Source: an uncultured Eubacteriales bacterium
GTDB taxonomy: Bacteria > Bacillota > Clostridia > Oscillospirales > Acutalibacteraceae
Length of the DNA stretch: 64,000 nt
Direction: 5' to 3'
NCBI GenBank assembly: GCA_934729465.1
Contig: CAKVEP010000008.1
Span: 1 to 64,000 of the forward strand
Part shown: positions 53,879-60,998 of the stretch, one piece after another
Position numbering within the stretch: position 1 is the first letter of the stretch
Layout of the letters: every line of letters starts with the position of its first letter
The notes under the pieces: generated by a model
What the model was told of the DNA's origin: nothing
Databases searched by the model: none
The model's input: the letters and a program-made list of their open reading frames with translations, nothing else
Made by a program: the position numbers and the translations under genes

Positions 53879-54634
53879 TTAACCAAAACGACCTGTAATA
53901 TAATCTTCCGTGCGCTTGTCGCTAGGATTCTTGAAAATACGAGAAGTTTTATTATATTCCACTATTTTTCCCGACAAGAAAAATGCGGTTGTGTCGGATA
54001 TTCTGGCAGCCTGTTGCATATTGTGAGTAACTATTATAACAGTGTATTTAGTTCGTAAATCCGTAATTAAATCTTCAATTTTTAGAGTAGAAGAAGGGTC
54101 TAAAGCTGAAGTTGGTTCGTCCATAAGAATTATGTCGGGTTCCACGGCGATAGCGCGTGCAATACAAAGTCTTTGTTGCTGTCCTCCCGACATCCCTAAA
54201 GCAGGTTTTTTAAGGCGGTCTTTCACTTCGTCCCATAATGCCACTCCCTTCAAAGATTTTTCAACAATTTCATTAAGACGATTTTTATTTCTTATTCCGT
54301 GGACTCTAGGACCATATGCGATGTTGTCATATATGCTCATGGGGAAAGGATTAGGCTTTTGAAACACCATCCCAGCACGTTTTCTAAGTAGATTAAGGTT
54401 TGTGCGAGGGTCGTAAATATTTTGATTGTCGATTAAAACTTGCCCTGTGATTTTGCACCCCTCAACTAAATCGTTCATACGATTTATAGATTTAAGACAA
54501 GTCGATTTACCGCATCCAGATGGTCCAATAAAAGCAGTAACTTCGTTTTTATTAATTTTAATATTTACGTCTTTAAGAGCGTGAAAATCCCCGTAAAACA
54601 GCTGGAGATGGCTTATATCTACCTTAACAGACAT
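53879..54634 (-). CDS. pstB: Phosphate ABC transporter ATPase PstB
   Basis: The ATG at 54634 gives 251 aa. Walker A (GPSGCGKST), signature (MSGGQQQRLCIARA) and Walker B (IILMDEPTSALDP) are complete, with the PstB-typical RRAGMVFQKPNPFP. It powers phosphate import by PstA/PstC. A further in-frame TTG 6 bases upstream is a less likely start. Confidence 0.96.
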   Translation of the reverse strand: MSVKVDISHLQLFYGDFHALKDVNIKINKNEVTAFIGPSGCGKSTCLKSINRMNDLVEGCKITGQVLIDNQNIYDPRTNLNLLRKRAGMVFQKPNPFPMSIYDNIAYGPRVHGIRNKNRLNEIVEKSLKGVALWDEVKDRLKKPALGMSGGQQQRLCIARAIAVEPDIILMDEPTSALDPSSTLKIEDLITDLRTKYTVIIVTHNMQQAARISDTTAFFLSGKIVEYNKTSRIFKNPSDKRTEDYITGRFG

Positions 54635-54660
54635 AATCAAACAAACCTTTCAAAGATAAA

Positions 54661-55551
54661 TTACTTGGATTTTTGCAAAAAATGAGATATTAAATTAGCA
54701 ATCACGTTTAGAATGAGAACTAAAATTAAAAGGACTGTAGCAGTGGCAAAAGCGGTTTGGAAAGCGTTTTCTGAAGTAGCTTGTTTTGCTGTTTGATATA
54801 GATGAAGTGTAAGCGTTCTTCCGCTCGACATAATGTGAGAAAAAAAGTTTTTGGGCATATTGTAAGCCATTCCGGATGTGTACAATAATGCAGCAGATTC
54901 CCCAATAATTCTCCCGATAGCTAAAATAATTGATGTTATAATCCCAGATATGGAGCAAGGTAAAATTATGTCTAATATGATTCTTAATTTGCCTATTCCA
55001 AGGGCGATAGCACCTTCTTTGTAACCGTCAGGCACAGACATTAACGTTTCTTCCGTAGTTCTTATGATTGTCGGAAGTACACACAAAGTCATAGTAAGGC
55101 ATCCGGCGATTATTGATGTTCCCATTCCAAGTAGTACGCAAAATATAGTATACCCAAAAAGACCGAAAATTATGGATGGAATACCAGATAAAATTTCAGT
55201 AGTAAATCTTATAATATTTACTATTTTGCCCTGTTTTGCATATTGAGTTAAGTATATAGCAGAGGCTATTCCTATCGGCACAGACAGTAACAAAGTTATA
55301 ATGACTATATACAATGTGTTTATAATCATAGGTAAAATTCCTTTTAATGACGGGATATTTTCTGAGTAAATAGTAGAAACGAAATCGAAAGACACAAATT
55401 TTAAACCATTGATTAATATATAAAATATTAAACTTGCTAACACAGTTATAGTAATAAAAGCAGAAACATAGATTAATGATGACAATATAAAATCAGAAAA
55501 AGAATGGCGTTTTTTATACAAACTATTTTTATCAGAATTATTTTTTATCAT
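54661..55551 (-). CDS. pstA: Phosphate ABC transporter permease PstA
   Basis: The 296-aa protein has about six membrane segments and the binding-protein-dependent transport motif (EGAIALGIGKLRIILDIILP). LTLHLYQTAK is typical of PstA. Its start overlaps the end of pstC by 14 bases, and an AAAGGAGGG SD lies inside pstC. Confidence 0.94.
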   Translation of the reverse strand: MIKNNSDKNSLYKKRHSFSDFILSSLIYVSAFITITVLASLIFYILINGLKFVSFDFVSTIYSENIPSLKGILPMIINTLYIVIITLLLSVPIGIASAIYLTQYAKQGKIVNIIRFTTEILSGIPSIIFGLFGYTIFCVLLGMGTSIIAGCLTMTLCVLPTIIRTTEETLMSVPDGYKEGAIALGIGKLRIILDIILPCSISGIITSIILAIGRIIGESAALLYTSGMAYNMPKNFFSHIMSSGRTLTLHLYQTAKQATSENAFQTAFATATVLLILVLILNVIANLISHFLQKSK

Positions 55552-56872
55552 TAAATTCCCTCCTTTTAGAAATATACATAAATGACGTGTTCACAATCAT
55601 TATGAAGACGAAAAGTACAAGACCAATAGCAAATAAAGCTTGTCTGTGAAGCCCCGAGGAGTAAGACATCTCAAGTACAATTCCTGTTGTGAGAAGGCGA
55701 ACCGGAGAAAGTAAATTTGGCATATTGGCAACGTTTCCTGCAACCATAATCACTGCCATGGTTTCGCCGATGGCTCTGCCAACGCCTAAAATTATTCCTG
55801 CGATTAACCCCGAGCTTGCGGCGGGAACAATAATTTTAAATATTGTTTTAACTCGGGAAGTACCTAAAGCTAAGGCGGCTTCTTTGTATGACTCAGGAAC
55901 GGCTCTTAATGCGTTTTCGGATACGCTTACTATGGTTGGAAGAACCATTATAGCTAAAATTATAATGACGGCGAGTAAACTGTCTCCGATTGACCTCTCG
56001 GGGAACATTTTTCTTATTGCGGGCACGATTATAAGCATTCCAAAAAATCCGTAAATTACAGATGGAATCCCTGCAAGTAATTGTACAGCCATTCTAACAA
56101 TGTTAGCTAATTTGGACCCGGAAGTTTCTGAAAGGAATATAGCTGTGAATATTCCAATTGGAACCCCTAAAATTATTGCTCCCACGGTTGCGAGTAGGGA
56201 CGATAAAATTAAAGGCAATATTCCATATTGATTAAATTTAGGGTGCCACGTTTTCCCGAATATAAATTTTGATATTCCTATGTTGTATATTGCGGGAATT
56301 CCGGAAATCACAACATACAATGTTATTACAATCACCGCACCTACTGAAACACACGCAAACACTTTAAATATAGCTTCAGCTAAAAATTCAGTGCCCAAAA
56401 TCCACATAGCAAATATCGCAGAAATTATAGACAATATTAGTATTGCAAATATACATGGCGTATATCCAACAGAAAAATTATCAATATCTAGGTTTATTGC
56501 TCGTTTGTAAACAATACTTCCAGTTGAAATTAAAATTATAGGGAACAGGGATGAAAAAATTAGTAACATAGCTGAAATATTTGGCTTTTTCATAACCATA
56601 AATATTTGAGAGGCGATTAAAAATAAAAATTCCAGTAGTATAGAAAATTTTATGATTAAGGGTATTTTTAAAATTTGTCCTTGAATGTTGAACCCCGCAT
56701 TTACAAATAATTCCCACAGTGAAACGTTATATACATAAATGTCAAATTGATAAACTGCAAAGTTTATAAAGAATAGTACTAAATTTATTGCAGTAAGAAA
56801 AAATACTGTCACAAATTTTATATTGTTGTAATTTTTTGAATTTGGTTTTAATTTGTTATACATCTCAATCAT
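55538..56872 (-). CDS. pstC: Phosphate ABC transporter permease PstC
   Basis: The ATG at 56872, nine bases after GAGGTG, gives 444 aa, longer than the usual ~300. The N-terminal ~160 residues have several extra membrane segments (about 25-45, 77-97, 98-118, 140-165). The C-terminal PstC core has AALALGTSRVKTIFKIIVP and GRAIGETMAVIMVAGN. The N-terminal extension is unusual and may add a membrane module. Confidence 0.9.
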   Translation of the reverse strand: MIEMYNKLKPNSKNYNNIKFVTVFFLTAINLVLFFINFAVYQFDIYVYNVSLWELFVNAGFNIQGQILKIPLIIKFSILLEFLFLIASQIFMVMKKPNISAMLLIFSSLFPIILISTGSIVYKRAINLDIDNFSVGYTPCIFAILILSIISAIFAMWILGTEFLAEAIFKVFACVSVGAVIVITLYVVISGIPAIYNIGISKFIFGKTWHPKFNQYGILPLILSSLLATVGAIILGVPIGIFTAIFLSETSGSKLANIVRMAVQLLAGIPSVIYGFFGMLIIVPAIRKMFPERSIGDSLLAVIIILAIMVLPTIVSVSENALRAVPESYKEAALALGTSRVKTIFKIIVPAASSGLIAGIILGVGRAIGETMAVIMVAGNVANMPNLLSPVRLLTTGIVLEMSYSSGLHRQALFAIGLVLFVFIMIVNTSFMYISKRREFNDKK

Positions 56873-56892
56873 TAACGACGACACCTCAAAAA

Positions 56893-57753
56893 TTAAATAA
56901 TATCAATAGTGGCGGGAATTAATTTCATGTCTTTTACAATATTTTTTCCTTCGTCTGAGGCAATGAATTCAAACCAATTTTTAATAAGAGGATTTTCATT
57001 ATTTTTTAAATATATTTCCTTGAACGGGCGTTTTAAAATATAGGTATTATTAACAATGTTTTCGGTTGATGGTTTTACTCCATCTATATTTAAAGGCTTT
57101 ATACTATCCGATATTGAAGAAATAGAGATGTATCCGATAGCGGTTTCATCGCTTGCCACCTTGGACAAAATATCTCCTGCCTCGGGGTACTCTGCGGTGT
57201 AGCTGTATTGAGCGTTGGTGCGATTAAACACGTTTTCAAAGGCTTCTCTGGTTCCGGAAGCCTCTTCTCGACCTATTAAAGTTATTGGCAAATCATTTCC
57301 ACCTAATTGTGACCACCTAGATAAATTTCGGGAAAATATATCGTGGATTTGTTCAGACGACAAAGAATTAATAGGATTATTATTATTTACAATTAGAGCT
57401 ATACCGTCAAATGCTATAGTAATTTCGTGAAATTTTTCAGGAGTTTCATCAGAATTTAGTTCACGTGAAATATCTCCAATAATTGATGTCCCATTTATCA
57501 CAGAGTTAACTGCTGCGCTGGAACCTGTGTCTGACTTTTCTACAATTACATCGGGATATAATTTTGAAAAAGCTTCTCCAAGAGAATTTACTAATTTTGT
57601 CATTGATGTGGAACCGTTTATGGTTAGGTCGCCGGAAGGGGAGTCAGAGAAAGTTTTTTCAGAAATATAATCATAATTAATATTGTTTGAAAAACAAGCA
57701 GTCAACATTAAGAAAATAGGAATTATATATAATAATTTATAAATTTTTTTCAT
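56893..57753 (-). CDS. pstS: Phosphate-binding lipoprotein PstS
   Basis: The 286-aa protein has a lipoprotein signal (LTAC lipobox around residue 20) and PstS motifs: NGSTSMTKLVNSL, a phosphate-binding TGSSAAVNSV and EEASGTREAFENVF. It captures phosphate outside the cell for PstCAB. It is the first gene of the pst operon, preceded by the hairpin leader at 57780-57834. Confidence 0.94.
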   Translation of the reverse strand: MKKIYKLLYIIPIFLMLTACFSNNINYDYISEKTFSDSPSGDLTINGSTSMTKLVNSLGEAFSKLYPDVIVEKSDTGSSAAVNSVINGTSIIGDISRELNSDETPEKFHEITIAFDGIALIVNNNNPINSLSSEQIHDIFSRNLSRWSQLGGNDLPITLIGREEASGTREAFENVFNRTNAQYSYTAEYPEAGDILSKVASDETAIGYISISSISDSIKPLNIDGVKPSTENIVNNTYILKRPFKEIYLKNNENPLIKNWFEFIASDEGKNIVKDMKLIPATIDII

Positions 57754-57779
57754 AATTTCCCCTTCTATATCATTCTCTG

Positions 57780-57834
57780 TGGATTATAAAATAATCCATA
57801 CTATATAATTTTATGTTATATAGCGTGGATTATT
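57780..57834 (-). promoter_or_regulatory. Candidate pst leader with competing hairpins
   Basis: On the minus strand AATAATCCA (57834-57826) and the inner CTATATAA (57823-57816) can pair with TTATATAG (57808-57801) and TGGATTATT (57798-57790), a 9+8-bp stem. The same TGGATTAT segment can pair instead with ATAATCCA just after it (57787-57780). The two folds exclude each other, as in attenuators. Upstream promoter elements are less clear (TTGTAA...TAAATT around 57845-57870). Confidence 0.4.
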
Positions 57835-57916
57835 CTTAATTTAAAAATATTGTTTTATGTTACAATGTATAAAAGAGTCGATAAATTTCAACTTAATATA
57901 TAAAATAATGCAAAAT

Positions 57917-57943
57917 AAAAAGCTCTCTTAATTGAGAGCTTTT
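57917..57943 (-). terminator. Terminator of the rpsB-tsf unit
   Basis: AAAAGCTCTC/GAGAGCTTTT (57917-57927 and 57934-57943) with a 6-base loop and a minus-strand TTTTTATTTT run. It begins 3 bases after the tsf stop. Confidence 0.9.
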
Positions 57944-57945
57944 AC

Positions 57946-58860
57946 TTATTTAATCATGCTTGCAACTTCGTCTGCGAAATTGTCTTCACGTTTTTCTATG
58001 CCTTCGCCTTTTTCTAACCTTGCGAAAGATAAAATTTTAATATCACCGTTTAATTCTTTACTGATATTTTGAGTGTAAGAAGATATTGTTAAATTGTTAT
58101 CTTTAACAAATTGCTGTTCCAAAAGACAATTTTCTTTATAGAATTTTCCGATACGACCTGCAACGATTTTTTGAGCAATGTTTTCAGGCTTACCGTCGTT
58201 TATAATTTGCTCTGTGAGGATTTTCTTCTCATGAGCTAACACTTCTTCAGGAACACTTTCTTTATTCAAATATGCAGGATTTACAGCTGCTATTTGCATT
58301 GCAACGTCTTTAGCATACTCTTTGAATTTTTCTGTTTTAGCAACATTTTCATCAGCGTCAAACTTAACCATAACGCATATTTTTCCACCTGCATGGATGT
58401 AAGTTGAAACAACGCCTTCGTATCTAACAAAACGTCTGATTTTAATGTTTTCGCCGATTGTTAAGATTTTTTCTTGCAATAAATCAGCAACTGTCAATTC
58501 GCTGCCAACTGCTTGACATTTTAATAATTCTTCAACATCCTTAGGATTAAATTTCATGATAGTGTCAGCACAGGTCTTAACAAAAGCTTGGAATTCAGCA
58601 TTTTTAGCAACGAAATCTGTTTCAGCGTTTACTTCAATTGCCACACCTAAATTTCCTTCTTCGTTTGTAAATGCCATAGCCAAGCCTTCAGCAGCTATTC
58701 TGCCAGACTTTTTGGTTGCAGCGGCAAGACCTTTTTCTCTTAAAAAGTCTATGGCAGCTTCCATATTTCCGTTAGATGCGTTTAATGCTTTTTTGCAGTC
58801 CATCATACCGCACCCAGTTTTTTCTCTTAAATTTTTAACATCTTGAGCTGTAAAAGACAT
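57946..58860 (-). CDS. tsf: Translation elongation factor Ts
   Basis: The 304-aa protein has the N-terminal UBA-like domain (VKNLREKTGCGMMDCKKALN) and the dimerisation/Tu-binding part (AIEVNAETDFVAKN). EF-Ts releases GDP from EF-Tu. It is transcribed with rpsB, 90 bases upstream. Confidence 0.96.
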   Translation of the reverse strand: MSFTAQDVKNLREKTGCGMMDCKKALNASNGNMEAAIDFLREKGLAAATKKSGRIAAEGLAMAFTNEEGNLGVAIEVNAETDFVAKNAEFQAFVKTCADTIMKFNPKDVEELLKCQAVGSELTVADLLQEKILTIGENIKIRRFVRYEGVVSTYIHAGGKICVMVKFDADENVAKTEKFKEYAKDVAMQIAAVNPAYLNKESVPEEVLAHEKKILTEQIINDGKPENIAQKIVAGRIGKFYKENCLLEQQFVKDNNLTISSYTQNISKELNGDIKILSFARLEKGEGIEKREDNFADEVASMIK

Positions 58861-58950
58861 AATATAATTCCTCCAATTGTTATTCTTTAAAAAATACTCG
58901 CGTAGTAACTTATTTACAACCCGAGTATTTTATTATCAGTAAATTAAAAC

Positions 58951-59694
58951 TTACTCAGCAACTTCAACGTCTTGAGCTTCATCTTCAGAGTTAGCTAACT
59001 CTTGAATTGTTTCGCCTTCTCTGCCTTCAACAATTGCATTAGCCATAACTGAGCATATGAGCTTAACTGCTCTGATAGCGTCATCGTTACCTGGGATAAC
59101 GTAGTCTACCATATCAGGGTCACAGTTAGTGTCAACAATAGCCACAACAGGGATACCTAATTTTTTAGCTTCAGCAACTGCTATTTTTTCTTTTCTTGGG
59201 TCTACTATAAATAATGCGCCCGGTAATTCTTTCATATCCTTAATTCCACCGAGAAATTTTTCTAATTTTTCGATTTCAAGGTTTAGCTTAATAACTTCTT
59301 TTTTAGGTAATAATTCGAAAGTACCGTCTTCTTGCATAACTTTAAGTTGATGTAATCTGTCGATTCTGCGTCTGATAGTAGAGAAGTTTGTTAACATACC
59401 GCCAAGCCAGCGAGCATTAACATAATATGAATTTGCGTTAATAGCTTCTTCTTTAACTGAATCTTGAGCTTGCTTTTTGGTTCCTACGAATAACACAGAT
59501 TTTCCTTGTTCAGAAATTTCTCTGATAAAATTGTAAGCCTCTTGAAGTTTCTTTACGGTTTTTTGCAAATCGATAATGTAAATACCGTTGCGTTCTGTAA
59601 AGATGTACTCAGCCATTTTAGGGTTCCATCTTCTTGTTTGGTGACCGAAATGAACACCGGCTTCTAAAAGTTGTTTCATTGATACTACTGACAT
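58951..59694 (-). CDS. rpsB: 30S ribosomal protein S2
   Basis: The 247-aa protein starts MSVVSMKQLLEAGVHFGHQT and contains GIYIIDLQKTVKKLQEAYNF and PGALFIVDPRKEKIAVAEA, all S2 signatures. S2 binds the small subunit near S1. A strong SD (CAAGGAGGAATTT) adjoins a long inverted repeat; see 59708-59843. Confidence 0.96.
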   Translation of the reverse strand: MSVVSMKQLLEAGVHFGHQTRRWNPKMAEYIFTERNGIYIIDLQKTVKKLQEAYNFIREISEQGKSVLFVGTKKQAQDSVKEEAINANSYYVNARWLGGMLTNFSTIRRRIDRLHQLKVMQEDGTFELLPKKEVIKLNLEIEKLEKFLGGIKDMKELPGALFIVDPRKEKIAVAEAKKLGIPVVAIVDTNCDPDMVDYVIPGNDDAIRAVKLICSVMANAIVEGREGETIQELANSEDEAQDVEVAE

Positions 59695-59707
59695 AATTAA
59701 ATTCCTC

Positions 59708-59843
59708 CTTGGTTTTTACCTCCGCAAAAGCCGCTAAACAGCTACACTCTTAAAAAGCACCACACTGTATAAAGCTTACTTGCGTGTGTAATGTAAAGTA
59801 TGATAACATAAAATTAGTAAAAAATCAATAGGTAAAAACCAAG
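59708..59843 (-). promoter_or_regulatory. rpsB promoter region and 14-bp inverted repeat
   Basis: A promoter reads TTGATT (59823-59828) and TATCAT (59800-59805) with a 17-base spacer on the minus strand. CTTGGTTTTTACCT (59708-59721) and its exact complement AGGTAAAAACCAAG (59830-59843) are 108 bases apart. One arm adjoins the rpsB SD; the other lies just upstream of the -35. It may mark a ribosomal-protein leader or an operator. Confidence 0.55.
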
Positions 59844-59856
59844 ATTAAGAATTAAT

Positions 59857-59901
59857 TTAAAAAAATAGGGCAGAGGTATAAAAATCCAAAGCCCTATTTT
59901 T
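59857..59901 (-). terminator. Terminator of sigG
   Basis: Arms 59861-59871 and 59891-59901 pair as AAAAATAGGGC with GCCCTATTTTT around a 19-base loop; a U-run follows on the minus strand. It lies 8 bases after the sigG stop. Confidence 0.75.
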
Positions 59902-59908
59902 AGTAGCG

Positions 59909-60685
59909 TTAAAAGCTTTTTTGAGATTTAATTTTTTCCATAGCGCCGTTTTCGAGTCTTGAAACCTGAGCTTGGCTTATTCCTATTTCATTTGCAACTT
60001 CCATTTGGGTTTTACCTTTAAAGAAGCGAAGGGAAAGGATTTTTTTCTCTCTGTCACTTAAATCGCTTATTGACTGCTTTAAAGAGATTTCATCGAGCCA
60101 ATTGTTATCATCGTTTTTATCTCCGACTTGGTCCATTACATATACAGTGTCTGTACCGTCTGAGAACACGGGTTCATAAAGGGAAACGGGTTCAACTATA
60201 GACTCAAGCGCCAACACTATATTTTCTCTTGATGTTTCCATTTCAGAAGCGATTTCATCTATACTTGGTTCACGATTATTTTCGTTTGTGAACTTTTCTT
60301 TAATTTGCATGGCTTTGTAAGCTATGTCACGCATTGAGCGGCTGACTCTTATAGAATTGTTGTCTCGAAGATATCTTCGGATTTCTCCTATTATCATAGG
60401 GACGGCATAGGTTGAAAATCTTACGTTTTGTGATATATCAAAATTATCGATAGACTTGATTAATCCGATACATCCCACTTGAAATAAATCATCTAAAGTT
60501 TCGCCACGGTTTGTAAAGCGTTGTATGACGCTTAAGACAAGACGTAAATTTCCGCTGATTAGTTGGTCTCTTGCATCTAAGTCTCCTTGCTTTACGAGTT
60601 TTAATAATCTCATTTTTTCCTTCTCAGGAAGAACTTTAAGTTTTGTTGTGTTTACTCCGCATATTTCCACTTTGTTATATTGCAC
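59909..60685 (-). CDS. sigG: Forespore sporulation sigma factor SigG
   Basis: The 258-aa protein starts at GTG (60685) after GGGGGA. Its N-terminal NKVEICGVNTTKLKVL is characteristic of SigG. Region 2 (DDLFQVGCIGLIKSIDNFD), region 3 and the region 4 HTH (TQMEVANEIGISQAQVSRLEN) are complete. SigG drives late forespore genes after engulfment. Unlike in Bacillus it is not next to sigE. The gap from 60686 to 60932 contains AT-rich DNA with no feature I can support. Confidence 0.93.
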   Translation of the reverse strand: MQYNKVEICGVNTTKLKVLPEKEKMRLLKLVKQGDLDARDQLISGNLRLVLSVIQRFTNRGETLDDLFQVGCIGLIKSIDNFDISQNVRFSTYAVPMIIGEIRRYLRDNNSIRVSRSMRDIAYKAMQIKEKFTNENNREPSIDEIASEMETSRENIVLALESIVEPVSLYEPVFSDGTDTVYVMDQVGDKNDDNNWLDEISLKQSISDLSDREKKILSLRFFKGKTQMEVANEIGISQAQVSRLENGAMEKIKSQKSF

Positions 60686-60932
60686 TCGTATTTCCCCCAG
60701 TAATAATAATTTTACAAGCTAATTATTGGCGTCATGGGATAAATTAATTCAGTTTACGCAATAAGTGTGAAACATGAGACGGTGATGTTAAAAAAGCAAT
60801 ATATTTTTGGCAAAAAACGCTTTTTACAGGGATTTTATGAGATGTTTTAATTACACGGATTGTCTTTATAGAAATTTTTATTTTATGTATAAAATTATGA
60901 TTTTTGGCAATGAATCAAAAGTACTGTAAACG

Positions 60933-60961
60933 TTGACTTTATTAAGAATTTGTGAGATACT
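60933..60961 (+). promoter_or_regulatory. Promoter of valS
   Basis: TTGACT (60933-60938) and GATACT (60956-60961) with a 17-base spacer. The leader is only about 30 bases, too short for a T-box. Confidence 0.55.
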
Positions 60962-60998
60962 GTTTATTAAGTTGAGTAAAAAATTGGAGGAAGTTTCT

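Noticed and set aside
60686..60998. T-box riboswitch before valS
   Set aside because: The visible promoter leaves a leader of about 30 bases, and no specifier or antiterminator motif is seen.
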